A stretch of 64,000 nucleotides of DNA from Cristatella mucedo (taxonomy: Eukaryota > Bryozoa > Phylactolaemata > Cristatellidae): positions 9,003,001 to 9,067,000 of the forward strand of contig WPIO01000007.1 of the NCBI GenBank assembly GCA_009760855.2. The letters are read 5' to 3'. Below are positions 12,036 through 24,619 of the stretch, piece after piece. Position numbers and translations under genes: made by a program. Position 1 is the first letter of the stretch. Each line of letters opens with the position of its first letter. Under the pieces are notes generated by a model, which searched no databases, had not been told where the DNA came from, and was given only the letters and a program-made list of their open reading frames with translations.

Positions 12036-12266
12036 ACACATTGTCATGCTGATATTCTTGATACACAGCTTTCAGCAGTTCGACAGCAGTGAAGCAGTCG
12101 AGTTTCTTTACACCGAGGCTCATCAGAAGCTCTTCGCCGAGTCCATCAAAGATACGTGGCATGACGTAGAACAGGCCGAGCTTGCTGGTAAGTATCGACA
12201 CAGGAAGGACTGACTGTACCTCCCTTGGGCATATGATGACCTCCGATGGCAATTTCCAGCTGATAA
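12036..12266 (-). CDS. NOV-like gene, exon 17
   Basis: The acceptor is ACGTTATAG and the donor is GTGT|GTAAGT. The exon is phase 1 at both ends. SWKLPSEVIICPREVQSVL, then SKLGLFYVMPRIFDGLGEEL and LMSLGVKKLDCFTAVELL, corresponds to the W-x-PSxVLx...LGLxFLxxxIxxxxxLxxALGIxxY segment of NOV. The acceptor was chosen because it alone gives the correct phase with exon 16. Confidence 0.9.
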
Positions 12267-12629
12267 CTATAACGTCCAGAATAGAAAACAACAACTATAC
12301 CGAGTGCACTGTAGCAGGCTGCGTCCACATTATCTGACTGTCCTCAGAAACAGTATACCTAGGAAGATGAAGTGTGCTACTGCTGATAGAGGAGAAAAAC
12401 AAATAACTCCACACATTTATAAACGAAAAAAGTGCTGTCCTCTCACATCAGGCCAGAAAAGCAAAGAGCTGAATTATTTAAGCAAAAACCGCAGGCCTCT
12501 CTTGGAAAGGCTGGTACTGCCACGGATTAAGCATAAAGAAAACATCTCGTCATTGAAAGATCGCATCTGATATGGCCAAGGGAAGAGATGGCAAATACTA
12601 CTAATACACTTCACACTGTCAAGTTACTG

Positions 12630-15300
12630 CACTAAAGCCCTCAGGCTGAAAACACAGCACTCATAATGGTTACGGTCTATGCCGACTCGTGACAAATACC
12701 AGCAAACCTGGTGCCTCGAAGCATGTATAACAAGTTGTAGGTGTAGCACCACTATAAGAAGGTATGCCTCTGGTAGTGAAACACAGCAGCAATAAAGGGG
12801 CCCCGTTTCTTAATATAATAAGTTCGTGTCCTTGCGAAGAATGGTATATCCAAAGCTGAAGAGAGGCCTAATGTGTACAGCATCAGCCACAACATGGAAC
12901 TCACTGAAAAGCTTCAAAGTTCAAATGCCTGGCTTGAAGTATAACTAATGTAACTGACCAATTATAACCATTAAGGATGATGTATCCGGTTTCTATAGGT
13001 TTTAATTGCACACATCTGCTGGGGTATGCTAAGCAGCACCCAGCAGATCTGTTACATAAGCAGACAACCACTATCAGACTTTTAAAATGCAGCACTCAAT
13101 TGTGTTATTGAGAATCAGGGCAGGAAGTCCGATTCATTAGTTTTGCTATGTGCTGATTCAGCAACCGTAGCATGGTAGTACCCCCACGAAGTTCGTTGAC
13201 ATGCAAGTACACGGCTTTGCACTCATCAAGTTCTAATCTTGTTGGAAGCATCATAGCAGAAGTCGTCAACATTAAGAGGTCAAAAACGGGTTTCCCCAAA
13301 AGAGGCTTCTCCCAAAGTACAAAGACAAGTCGTGTGTACCAAGAAAGCATGAAAGAGACAAGCAGTCTCCGCCGTCATAATTAAGAATGGGCATATAAGC
13401 TTATATAATTGCCACTTTTGCCACCATACTGAACGTGGCCAAAACACGGTTCCTCTTCGGGCATGAAGCAAAGGCTGTCGTCTAGCAAATGTAAAGCGCT
13501 TAGAAAGAGATTGAGTTCTCCGAGGGTGCTTTATCGAGTGCATTATTATATTATAACACGACTCGCAATGCACACGCCATCAGCAGCATGATCGAAGATT
13601 AGTTGAATAGCTTGACCAGCACCAAAGCAACGACCAATCACATAAGCAGCGTGTACAGTAGACAACTCGAAGCAAGTTGAAAGTCACATGGTCCACAGTG
13701 GCAATATTCAGCACAGTAATTTCGGAAATTCGCCATAGCGACTACTGCAAATGTCCTTAGGCCACAAACACAGCTCTCTCCAACAGTGCTAATCCTTGCC
13801 GATGCTTGAAAAATATTGGTGAAGCCCGAGCCTTAAAGCACGGCTAACAAGTCGTGGGTTCAGTACCAAACATGTAGGTATGCCAGCGGTAGCTGAGCAT
13901 GGAAGAAATGACGAGCAAAAGTACCTTAACAAAACAAGTTCATGTCCATAGCGTAAACAGTCTATTCAATAGCCACAGGGAGGCTACAAGTGCCCGCACA
14001 AGCATAGCATAAAACTCTCACGAAGATCCAAAACACAACTGAACATTTTGATGCCCAGAGCACAACTGACTTGTTATTACATGACTTTCAATTTGTACGG
14101 TGCCTAAACATAGATAATAACATAGCGAATTCAGAAACTGCAAATAATATCTCGGCAGCCATAATCTACATGATATAGCATGCCAAAGTTTCAGTAAGAG
14201 CTAGAATTTTGCACTTCAAATACCTGCACGTGATCAGCAGCCCTTTCTATGCTCACGTGTACAATAATAAACTCTTCCCAAGCCAGACATCGGATTTCCT
14301 GATTTTTACCATGCAGAGCATCGACCATAGCCTGCATCTGTGCTACATTAGTCGCCGTTTTGCCTCTGACATCTTCTAGATAATACGTAATAGGTTCATT
14401 CCTGCTGCAGTCATAACCAGACTAAAGTTCATGCTTGTGAGCTATCTTGGCATTACTTTCGAAAGACTGCAGGAAAATAATACATTCTAGTTTCAAAAAC
14501 ACTGCTGTTAACATTTGCTTCAAATGTGGCCTATCCACAACACGACAGCAATGCCGCTCTCAACAAGGTCAGCCATATTTCAGCCAGATGCCCCAGGAGC
14601 TATTGTAGGTAAGCACTATGCCCACAACTGTTTAAGCTCAGCACAGCACTGCTACTTAATTTGCCGACGTTAAGCAGTGGCTATTCCTGAACCGACGATT
14701 TTGGCAGGGCAAGAAGGCAGTTCAGCTCTCGGGTACCCAATTCCTCGAACAGTATTTGCTTTATAGATCAAAAGGTATGTTTGGTACAACGTTCACCAAT
14801 ATAGTCACGAACATTGAACCGAAAAACGGTGACGGCTAATGGCTCTCAGCAATTATCCAACATTTCCAACACCAAATGCTTCAACCAAGCTATGGTGGCT
14901 TCTGCGCTACAGTCTGTAGGCCATAAACACAGCACTCATAACCATGATAGTCCTTGCAGGTGAGACATAAATACTCGTGAAGCTGGCATCTCGAAGCATC
15001 GCTAACAAGTCTCAGATGCTAACTTGATACGCGAAGGCATTCCACTGGTAGCAGAGCTAGGCAGCAATAAAGAGTACCCAAAGCAAAATTTAACATGTCG
15101 TTACCGTGGACAAGTCCATGTCGTTACCGTGGACCAATATGCTTCATAGCTGCAGAGAGCCAAAGTGTACAGAACCAGCCATAGTGTACAAACCATTCAG
15201 AAGCTTAAAGTACACCTATCTGGCTCAAACCCTACAGGACAACTGACCAGTTATTACATATGGCATTTCCGGTTCATATGGGCTGTAATTCAGGAAGGGC
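12630..15300. repeat. Three diverged direct repeats in intron 16
   Basis: Copies of about 370 bp start near 12640, 13755 and 14925. Shared landmarks are CCACAAACACAGC or CATAAACACAGCACTCATAA, a GCATCGCTAACAAGTC-like block, a GTAGC-GAGC-GGCAGCAATAAA-like block, and AACTGACCAGTTATTACATA. The spacing is about 1.1-1.2 kb, which suggests an old tandem amplification. No coding frame is shared. Confidence 0.55.
13485..13560 (+). repeat. LINE-1f 3' tail
   Basis: It contains AAAGCGCTTAGAAAGAGATT, AGTTCTCCGAGGGTGCTTTA and a TTA-rich end, the LINE-1f 3' hairpin and tail. No coding part remains. Confidence 0.6.
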
Positions 15301-16145
15301 AATTAATTGCTTGGGCTGTCATGGTCTGGCCAATTTAGCATTCCAACATTTTATAGGGAAAGAGTGACACTCTCCTGAGGCCAAGAAATGCTGAATGACC
15401 GTGTTGATTAAGATTGCCTCAATCAGGCACTACGATTTAAAAAAAGAGCCGTCATAGCTGAAGAGTAATGTGGCTGAGTCGCAGCAAAATTACCTACTGT
15501 GTCACACCACCTTCAAGACAGCAGGAGTATCTTGAGGTGTACTTACAACAATACCAACCATATCAACCAGCGCATACCCTGCCACCTGCCTTAGCACAAT
15601 AAATACGTTGCATTGAATTACAATACATTTGCAGGGCTTTTGATTTCCTCTGACACGTCCCACAGTTTGGGGCCTTGATGGCCACTTCTGTCCACTGTAT
15701 TTCGTTTAGTTAGCAGAGCCCAACTTTGGTTATTAGATTTCTGCAAAAGATTATTTTGCTCTGCGAGTTACAAGACAACAAATGTCACCTCCCAAACCCA
15801 TGTGCAATGACCTTGTCTCCTCTTCAGCTGCTGATTCTTGCACATCTGCTTCATTTGCTGCCATCTGCTGCTACTTCGTTGCTACTTACTACTCGGCCGG
15901 TTCTCATTATTCCACTAAGCTTCTCACTTTTCTTTGTTGCACGGGATGCATTTAATTGACATTAAATATATTACGAACCGCCTGTCGATATCATCACATA
16001 ACCGCTCTATAGGTTCAAATCAGGTGACTGGCTGGACCACTGCATCAGCACCAAACAAGGATTTTTTTAAAAAGTACTTTTCTAACATTATTATTGGCCA
16101 AGCAATTTGGATTTCAAAACTCAAATGTTCTGCTTGGGGGTCGTT

Positions 16146-17240
16146 ACATTTGGCAGTAAGATACAAGCAGCAGCAGTAATGCTGAAGGCACGAACAAGAT
16201 GGGCAAATCAATCCTACAACATAACACTGCATAAGCAACACGGATTTGGTACAACAAGCATGGATCTGCCCATGATGGGGCAAAGTTGGTATCAGCATTT
16301 GTGTAATAAAACTCGCAATAACTCACCATCTTTCCCCCCTTGTATAGGCATCAGTGGGGTACGACACAGCTGCTCTAGTATTCCCTGAGCAACAGGTTCA
16401 AAGAAGCCCGAGATCTCACCGGGCAGAGGTGTGAACTTCAGAAAATAAATCGTGGCGGCTATCTCGTCCAGCCCGGTCAGACCCTGCAAAACATCAACGC
16501 CGAACACAGCTCAGTTGCACAGTCAGCGGTATCGTCTGAATGCGCAGTCAGCGGCACTGTCTAAATGCACATGATCCGTGTATGCAAATAGCATCGATTT
16601 AGAGAGCATTGCAAAATGGACTGCAGCAGGGCCATCCATATCTTTCTACTCGCAGTTTGCAAATAAATTTGGTATACTAGCTATGATGAGCAAGCATGAC
16701 TTGCTAAAAAATCGAGTCTCAATAACAGATGGCCAGCAAAAGGAATTATGTCTCCACAAAAAGAACCCATACTTGAAGAAAATGTTCGTTGATCTGAAGC
16801 AGGAATAGCTTTGTTGGTGGGCAAAAAAAGCATTCAATCAATGCAAACGTTTAACTAATGGTAATTGTGATATGTAAGGTATCATGTAAGAGTAATAGTA
16901 TGACACAATTTGTCAAAATAGAACGATTTAGTTTATTGCATGAATGATCAACGAGTTCTCCAAAAGAAAACCAATCGATCATTTAACAGCTGTAAGAGGC
17001 ACTGGCCAACTGGATCATCCCAGGCCAGGCTAAGCACACACGTTTTATGGGAGACCAGCATCATAGATTGAGCAAGATGCTTTGTAGAACTCCCAGAAAT
17101 AGACCGCTAGCGAGTGCCTCATTGCCAAATTGGTTGGTTGCTGAGGTTAGCTTCATTAGCTAAGGAGCATCCAAATACTGAACATTTGGCAGTAAGATAC
17201 AAGCAGCAGCAGTAACGCTGAAGGCACGAACTGGATGGAC
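16146..17240 (+). repeat. Direct repeat pair of about 55 bp flanking exon 16
   Basis: The block starting ACATTTGGCAGTAAGATACA and containing GCTGAAGGCACGAAC is found at 16146-16202 and again at 17186-17238 with one or two changes. The exon at 16327-16483 lies between the copies. Confidence 0.65.
16327..16483 (-). CDS. NOV-like gene, exon 16
   Basis: The acceptor is GTTTTGCAG and the donor is GATG|GTGAGT. IYFLKFTPLPGEISGFFEPV and CRTPLMPIQGGKD match the YLSFVPLxGEVxGFF...xxCLxxEG block of the family. The exon runs from phase 0 to phase 1. Confidence 0.92.
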
Positions 17241-17324
17241 AAATTGATCGATGGAGTGAGTAGTACGGCAAATAATTTGTGCAATTCACATAGCTTTACT
17301 TATGCTCTGCCAAACGATAATGTA

Positions 17325-17520
17325 ATGTATCTCCGTCTGTAACTCCACAAATTCATAAAGACTATGTGGGTGTTATGCAGGAGAGTTTTGTATAGTGCAC
17401 GCACAGCCTAAGCGGCTTTCGGTAGCCAACAGACTTCATCTCACACAACAAAGAGAAAGTGGGAAGCATAGCAGAGTTAGGAGAGCAGTTGAGGTACGAT
17501 AGCTCAGCAGTGTGCTAGTG
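17325..17520 (-). mobile_element. LINE-2f 3' end, truncated
   Basis: It shares the blocks AACTCCACAAATTCATAAAG, GACTATGTGGGTGTTATGCA and CCAACAGACTTCATCTCACA with copies near 21.8, 33.1, 35.9, 54.1 and 55.9 kb. Reading on the minus strand it is the end of a reverse-transcriptase frame and its 3' untranslated region. Confidence 0.6.
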
Positions 17521-17831
17521 ACATCTGCAGCCTGCACAAGACCGGCCAATTCTATCGTATAGCCACAATTCTATGTACTTTTAGTTGAAAAAACATGGAA
17601 GCAAGAAAGACAGAATAAATAGTTTGACTATTACATTGGCAGTGAATGCCAGTAGAGACTACACATTTTTGCTTTTGTTTACGGGTAATGAGAAAAAGCC
17701 TTAAGGCTTTACAAAGCATAACTTATATGGGTTTTCATCTGAGCATTTCGTGAAGTCTTGGATGACAAGGCTGCTTTTTAGAGGTTGAACACTAGATACA
17801 GAATAATAATAATGGATTTGATAAAAATAAT

Positions 17832-18440
17832 GCGCAGTTGCCACGTTACACCACTTCTCGCCGACGTGCACTGGCTACCAGTCAAGCAACGGATTGACTT
17901 CAAGGTTTTGTCGCTCACTTTTAGGTCACTTCATTCTTTGGCTCCAGCCTATCTCTCAGATATACTCCACCAACAGGCCAAGCATCGTACTACCCGCTTT
18001 TCGGAATCCATCAGTCTACAAATACCTCGTACAAACCGCAAATCCTTTGGAGACCGTGCATTTAGTTCGTATGCTCCCAAAGCCTGGAACTCCCTCCTGA
18101 CCTGCGACAGAACATCCCGTGACCTGATCACATTTAAAAAGAACTTAAAAACACACCTATTTAAGACAGCATTTAGTGGGTCCCTGTGATTCGTCCTTGA
18201 TGTGCTTATGCGTGCTGACACTGTGCATGCTGCCACTAACCACATTTGCATGCTGACACAGTGCATGTCACCCCTAACCATGTTATTCATTTTGTTTGTT
18301 TATCAAGCATGATATTACTCACCACTCAATTGCATTTCTCTTTGCAGAAAATTTAAAGCGCCTAGAGAGAGATTGAGTTCTCTGAGGGCGCTTTATCAAG
18401 TGCATTATTATTATTAATATTATTATTGTTATTATTATAT
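17832..18440 (+). mobile_element. LINE-1f (L2/CR1-type) 3' fragment
   Basis: The C-terminal reverse-transcriptase frame (17832-18189) reads HVTPLLADVHWLPVKQRIDF, SLHSLAPAYLSDIL and PKAWNSLLTCDRTS, the classic end of L2/CR1-clade polyproteins. A 3' untranslated region, a hairpin (AAGCGCCTAGAGAGAGATTG with GGGCGCTT) and a TTA-rich tail follow. The copy is 5'-truncated. Confidence 0.85.
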
Positions 18441-18452
18441 GTAAAGTATCAA

Positions 18453-18482
18453 GAGAGAGAGAGAGAGAGAGAGAGGGAGGGA
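18453..18482 (+). repeat. (GA)n microsatellite
   Basis: About 12 GA units followed by GGGAGGGAGA, at the end of a LINE tail. Confidence 0.9.
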
Positions 18483-18734
18483 GAGATCTAGCTCTCTTAG
18501 GGTTATACACATCTATTGTTATTATTATTATTTTGGAACAGGACACCCAAATTCTTTGGAGAATCTACAGGAAATGTGCTGGAGATCTATAAGGTCGGCT
18601 AGCTAGGAGCATAAACTAGGTGTTTCCAAACAGGACTTCTATTCCTGCTTCATGGGCAGTAACCTGTTTTCAGCACGGCGGTTTGATTTGATTACGTAAT
18701 TCGGAAGTAGTTGGGGATGAACGAGGTGCACTAA

Positions 18735-18905
18735 AAATATACTAGCTGATTCAACAGGCTCTTTTGTACAGTGACAGAAGAGCCTTTACGGCTATCACCA
18801 CCGCTTGCAGTGGCAATAAAGGATCGCACACCGCAGGATTCAAGCCCACGACCCCGGGATCAAGGTTGCGAACAGCAATCACCTTGCCTAGTGTCCCATC
18901 ATTAA
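18735..18905 (-). repeat. SINE-1, tRNA-derived
   Basis: On the plus strand the order is CTGATTCAACAGGCTC, GGCTATCACCACCGCTTGCA, GGATTCAAGCCCACGACCC and a CCTTGCCTAGTG block, matching the copy at 476-645 end to end with about one change per ten bases. Confidence 0.75.
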
Positions 18906-19962
18906 ATAAAGATACTGCAAGGCTTCCTGTCGAAAAGTGTTGACACGAACTTGAATACACATGTCCGGCTGAAGAACAGACTGCTCTGCACCAGCAGCTT
19001 TCCAAAGATAAGCTAGTGCAATCACTGAGATGATGACCTCTGAGCCAGGCCACTAACACTGAGCTAGAGGCCGCTTACTGAATAGACACGAAAAGCAGGC
19101 TTACGAGCACCACAGAACAAATTTTATGCAACCAGGTTTGAGGTAACATAAATTCTGACCAGGCCGGTATATAAATAAGGTGAGACTATGAATTGAGCAG
19201 GCACTCTTTTGGCGATGGTCTGACAGTTGGAAAGTCATTGCGCTGAGCAATTGCGGCAAAAAACTTGCAACGAGTCAACCAGAGAAGTCGCAAGATCTGC
19301 AATACACTGGAAGGTCTTAGCATTTTCTCGCGAGCAGTACTGCTGTTGGTGCTGCTTGCCGAATTTCGATGCTTCTAGTTTTGCGTGTTACAAGCAACCG
19401 GTACACATCGTTGCACAAACCCTGCCACTACCTGGACTAGTGAGCACTTCGTAGAGTTGAGTGGAGTGAGCACATTATTTCGTCGTTGATGACTGTCGGC
19501 GAAGGGGGTGGGTGGGGTTGGCTCAGGAATAAGGGGCGGCCTGGGTCTCTGCCCTCCTCTCCAGCTGCAGAGAAGAAAGCAAATGCCCATCTCCTACAGC
19601 AGGGCAGCCACTGTATATGCAGCAATTAGCATGGGTCATTATGTCATTCTACCTAAGCTCAAGTCTGCTTGAATGAATGAGCCAATAGTAGGCAGTTAAA
19701 TTCACGAAGAAGTTCACACAAATTATGCTTGTCTCAAGCTCAGAATATTGTACAATTGTATCGTTAATTTAGCTATAGCATGGGGCAAAGCAATGCTACC
19801 TACCAATTACTTTCTTAATGCAAAACCGACGAACGCATATATGAGCTACGCAGTTAAAAACCTAGTAAATAGCATTGGTTGTTGCATTTTCCCTGCGTTA
19901 AGACGAACCACACAATACACAGTGAGCACAAAGGCAACATCGACAGCAACATGTAGACAGAC

Positions 19963-19990
19963 GCACACATACACACACACACACACACAG
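19963..19990 (+). repeat. (CA)n microsatellite
   Basis: Short CA/TA-rich run in a large intron. GCTCAGTGCCAGTCACGGGA follows it. Confidence 0.85.
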
Positions 19991-20299
19991 CTCAGTGCCA
20001 GTCACGGGAACTGAGCTGTGTGTGGATCAGTCTGGCCAGTCAGTCCACCACTCTCATTCCCAATGACAGACAGTAGTAGTGTACTGTGTGCAAGCAAGTA
20101 ATACTAATAATAATAGTAATAAAAAAAGGATAATAACAATAACAATAACAATAAGGCATTTGTATTGCATCGTAAGAGAACTGGATCTCTTTCTAGGCCC
20201 TGTACATTTGCTGCAAAGGAAGGATGCCAATTAGTTAGTGATAAAGTGCAAAAAATGGACAGTGTCAGCATGCATTAGTGCACGGAGGTCAGTTCACAC

Positions 20300-20705
20300 A
20301 GACCGAGCTAGGTTTGTAGCTTCTATTTATATGGCGCCAAGTCAGGGATGTGGCGTCAGTCGGCAGTGACTTCTAGGCTATGGGAGCACACAAAGCTAAC
20401 TAAGCCAAACTAACTAAGCCAAACTGTCTGCAAAGGATTTGAGATTTGTGGGAAGCCCAGCTAAACGACTTAAGTCAGAAAAGCAGGCAGTACACTGCGA
20501 AGCCTGATGAGGAAGTATCTCCAACAGGTATGTCGGAGTAAGAGAATGAATGGGACCTACAGGTGACAGGATCTTGACATCGATACACTGCTTGATGAGC
20601 AGCCAGTGCAGATCGGTGTGATCGGTGTGGTCTCTCGTGGCACTTACAATGCTCACGACAGATAAGCCGAGCTGCAGAGTTTGCATTAAAAGCAAGGCCT
20701 CTAAC
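20300..20705 (-). mobile_element. Old LINE-1f fragment next to exon 15
   Basis: The minus-strand frame has DLHWLLIKQCIDVKIL, SLTPTYLLEILPHQAS and TNLKSFADSLA, all recognisable LINE-1f motifs with changes. It lies immediately inside the intron after the exon 15 donor. Confidence 0.65.
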
Positions 20706-20726
20706 TGCAAAGGCAAGAATACTTAC

Positions 20727-20839
20727 CAAGAAAAGCTCCCTCGATTTCATGAATGCACGAGGAATTGCTTCACGCAGCCACTCATTCCATCGGCTATCGT
20801 GCCGGACGTCTTGTCTCGAAGATGGGATCTCGAAGTCAG
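20727..20839 (-). CDS. NOV-like gene, exon 15
   Basis: The acceptor is CTTTTGAAG and the donor is CTTG|GTAAGT. DFEIPSSRQDVRHDSRWNEW directly continues exon 14 and matches the GDFVLPSSREEVxxDSxWNQWL motif. It continues with REAIPRAFMKSRELFL. The donor is followed within about 30 bp by an old LINE-1f fragment in the same orientation. Confidence 0.94.
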
Positions 20840-21734
20840 CTTCAAAAGTAAACGTTAAGTCAGCCAGCTTTAGTAGCTGCACCGCAGGTCTGGCTATCAC
20901 AGATCTGGGCATGAACGTGAATAAAGCATGCTTGGACTTCTGCCCAGGCAGCCTACCTAATTCTAAAAGAATAAGTGATAGCACACAGGAGCCCCCCCCC
21001 CAGTTGCAGACTTGACCATGGCAGGGCACCAGCAGCCAGTACAAGATGGCACTGCCACTATTCAAGTTACAAAAGACATAAAGCCTAAAGTTGTGGCAAG
21101 AAATGTGAACACGACTTGTTTTTAAAGCAGTTAGTAAATTACTAACAAGCATGCAATTTCGTACCCAAAAACTCAAAGAACCTGTAACAAAGGGTACTGA
21201 CCCTTCTGTACCATTCTCGAATGGAATAGGCTCAGTCTACAATAGGATATAAACAGCTTTCGATGTCTGTAAAGGTGACAAGTGGCTGGCAGATTTTTTC
21301 CTCCAATAGATTGTTCGACTGCAAACAGGGAGGCACTGCATACGGCTTTTGCTTTGCTCACTGGCGCTACGTTCCTCTCCGAGAGTCCCGGCTAGGCAAT
21401 AGCTCTTCATTTCTGACCCCTGCATAACCAGTCCCACGAGTAAATCTGTGTAGGCCATTAAACAAATGGCTGACATAATGACCCAGGCCTCCAAAATGTT
21501 AAAGAAGCTAATTCTTTGACCTTTTGGACGAGCAGCAAAATTTGCAAGCCACCCAAAGTCGATTGGTGACATCGTCTCTTGCCATTGAGACTTAAAAGTA
21601 TAAGACCGGTTACCTAAGGTGTCCACTAAACCAATCACGCATGGCAGCCAAGAGTACAACTATGTAATGTCATGGCTTGTAAGTATGTAATGGCTTGTGT
21701 GTTGCAAGCGTCACAGTTGCCACATCACAATGTA

Positions 21735-22060
21735 ATGTAATGTTATGTATCTCCATCAGTAACTCCACAAAGCCACAAAGACTATGTGGGTGTCACGTAG
21801 GAGAGTTTTGTATAGCCCATTCACAGCCTAAGTGGCTTTCGGTACGCATTCGGTAGCCAACAGACTTCATCCCACGCAACAAAAATAAAGTGTGAAGCAT
21901 AAGAGAGTCATGAGAGCAGTTGAGGTAGCGAGTGGCATAGAAGTTGCAGGTCAGGACCGCTGGAAAGGATGAGCCATAGTCGGTAATAGGAGAGTAGTTG
22001 TCATTGCGTAAGAAACGTGGTAGCGAGTTCCACAGTCTAGTTCCACGGTTCAACTATCAA
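21735..22060 (-). mobile_element. LINE-2f 3' end
   Basis: The minus-strand frame MNRGTRLWNSLPRFLRNDNY is the WNSLP end of a second LINE family. CGAAAGCCACTTAGGCTGTG and an ATACATAACATTACATTA-like tail (TGTAATGTAATGTTATGTAT on the plus strand) follow. Confidence 0.75.
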
Positions 22061-22151
22061 GTGAAAATAACTTCTGTACCCATACGGCCTTTCAAGCACA
22101 ATTTTTCATCTGCTCACAAGCGACGGCCAGATAAAATGAACTAATTGCTAC

Positions 22152-22221
22152 CTTGAAGGACAAACTTGAAGCCATAGTCCCGCAAGGGTAGATAGGCAAA
22201 TGTTTGCTGCTTCTTCGGTTT
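22152..22221 (-). CDS. NOV-like gene, exon 14
   Basis: This is a 70-bp exon with acceptor ATTTTCAG and donor CAAG|GTAGCA. It encodes FAYLPLRDYGFKFVLQ after a short Lys/Gln lead-in, the near-diagnostic VFAFLPLRTYGLKFIIQ motif of NOV proteins. It ends in phase 1 and is completed by exon 15 to give Ala. A LINE-2f 3' end lies just downstream, at 21735-22060. Confidence 0.94.
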
Positions 22222-22489
22222 CTGAAAATAGATTAATATATGGGCACACGGATGTCACACCAAGCAGCAACATAGTCACGGGACAGAAGCAAACGTTAAA
22301 GGCTCTTATTATCTATGACCAAAAACGAGAGAGGTGCTTTAGAGTAGTGTCGCGGAACCGGGAGAGTTAGAGTCACCTGTGAGGTTAGAATCAACTGTTA
22401 CCAGCCGCAATAGTAGCCACTTGCACGACAAAGCAATCACAGGTACGCAAGTACATGCACTCACAGCACAACGGCGGCAACTGCAGGGC

Positions 22490-22535
22490 TCACTCACTCA
22501 CTCACTCACACACTCACACTCACTCACACTCACTG
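22490..22535 (+). repeat. (ACTC)n microsatellite
   Basis: Repeated CACTCACTCACACTCACACT units in an intron. Confidence 0.85.
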
Positions 22536-22914
22536 CCTTTTTGGCTCAGAGGTATTAGCTTGAACCAGCCTACCTAACTAAATGACCCCTCCCCTTAGCT
22601 CTTCTAGAATGCTCTCGAATCACCTAGTCGATTCATGATTCCTCACATAAAAATGAAATCTTCTGGTGATCAGGCCTTCAGTTTGCATGAACCAAAGTCT
22701 GAAACTCGATCCGGCTATCTATCACCACCTGCATTAACTTCGAACCACATTAGTCTCAGCTAAAGAAACAACTGCTCTGCTCAGCTTTCTATGCACCCCA
22801 GTGAACGTATATTTTTGTTCCTGTGAGCTTTGCATACTTACCTGTGCAGGATTCATTGTATGTAACTAATCAGGGGTCCTACCAAGTGGTGGCCCTGAGT
22901 GTCTTTCTTGTTTA

Positions 22915-23090
22915 CTCTTATGCGATGGTCTAGGGATTACCTCTGTGTGCTTTTACATGCTTATCGTAGCATGATACCGTGTGTGTGCCATTAGCCGTTG
23001 CTTATTTCTTCTCCTGCAGTGAGTTGTAAAGAACCTGGATAGAGATTTAGATCTCTATCCGGGGCTCTATGCAACCGACCCATTTTTTTA
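22915..23090 (+). repeat. Diverged LINE-1f 3' end
   Basis: TGTGTGCTTTTACATGCTTA, then AACCTGGATAGAGATTTAG and ATCTCTATCCGGGGCTCTAT, is a hairpin variant of the LINE-1f tail. There is no coding remnant. Confidence 0.5.
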
Positions 23091-23328
23091 TTATCACCAC
23101 CTAGTTCCAACTCACTGCCAGGCGAGTATTGGAGTTTGTCTACCATTTAAGAACAAACAATTCACGGTTGCTTAATTCACAGTTCATCAGCAATTGCACT
23201 ACGGGTCACATCCCACTTGATAGTGGTGATACTTCCGAATTGCACTTTCTATATGTAAAGCATAAGACAAAATGAAGCAGAGAAAGCTCAGTCGGTTGCA
23301 CAGTGCGAGGAAAATCTCTCGTTGCAAC

Positions 23329-23372
23329 AAGTCCGAATCGTTTCCACTGTGCAGCTGCAGCAGGTCTTGCAG
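23329..23372 (-). pseudogene. Partial duplicate of exon 12
   Basis: On the minus strand CTGCACAGTGGAAACGATTC repeats the middle of exon 12 (24930-25052) with few differences. It is read in the same frame as LLQLHSGNDSDLL against LLQLHSGTDSDLW. The flanks do not match and the local splice sites are absent, so it is probably non-functional. Confidence 0.55.
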
Positions 23373-24619
23373 TTACAACCATACCAACAGGGTAAATAAG
23401 CTGCAAGCAACTTTAAACCCATATAGCATGATATATTACACGTTTTAGCCCATATTAGTCATCTCTTCCGATTACTTACAAGTTGGTGACTAAAGCACTA
23501 TTCTAAGTCATCATCATAGATCCAGACCACCATTATTCCTGACAAGAGACGAGAGTGGTCCTCAAATGCAGAACTGGTGTTCAGGGACAAAATGCAAACC
23601 GACGATGGCAATGATGAAGATTACAAGGACAGAAGTCTCGGGTTTGCAATTTATATAGCATTGAGTACCAAGAGTAGGGTCAATTTGATAAGGCAATTAC
23701 ACTCAACCAGTCAAGCTCGATGGACAATTAGGCATGCCAAACGTAGGCACTGAGAGCATCAAAGCTGAATGAGTGCAGAGATTCTGGTCTTCGAGTATTG
23801 GTACTCTTCAACCATGCTATGGTGCAGCAGTGGTTTTGCCTGAAAGGCAAGAGGCTGTGCATAAGAAGATTTATCTAGACCAACAGCTCATCTCTGTCTG
23901 AACTTCCCTGACCTGAAGGAATGGCATGATCGAAGATGCCTACTCAGAAAAGGTACTAAACACAAATGACAGCCTAATCAATCTTGCCATGAGATGCAGT
24001 GATTTGAACGTTCAGAAGAGAACCGCTTTAAGCTATTGCTAGCTAGAAAAAAGAGCACTGCTGAATGTTGAGAAGCAAAGAGCTTCAAACTTAAGCCAGA
24101 AAAAGTAAGAAAATCATTAAGTGCCTAGTCACTGGTGTGACAGTACTGAGGAGAAGTAGAAATTCGGCAGACCCCGACAGTCAGAGCTGGTATGATGCGA
24201 TGGAGGAACTAAAATGACAATGCAAAACGCAGCACATGTCACGACGGCCTAGATTTGATCAAGCACGCAGAAAAAAGAGCATGCTTACAAATTTTGCTGT
24301 TGCACAAACTCAAGTGGCTGACTAGCGATCACACGAATCACGTTCACTTTTCACTTGCCCATGACACTATCTTACCATGTCACATAGCTACATTGACACC
24401 TGCGCTGATCCAACGAGATTCGAACTTTAGTACAGACGGAATGCACATGCATCTGCCTTGCCCTCTTAAAAAGTCACTGGTCAATATGCTGCAAAGTTGC
24501 TCACAGCTAGTCTACCAGTGACAAAACGAGCATGGTAAGCAACGGATGAGTTTTCATCCTATGATGCATGTCAATGGCAACAGCAGGCCAAGGATAAACA
24601 AAACATGCAGTGCCCCTAC

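Noticed and set aside
14230-14425. Minus-strand frame NEPITYYLEDVRGKTATNVA...CLAWEEFIIVHV
   Set aside because: It lies between exons 16 and 17, which already join in phase and in sequence order. No family was recognised, so I did not add it to the gene.
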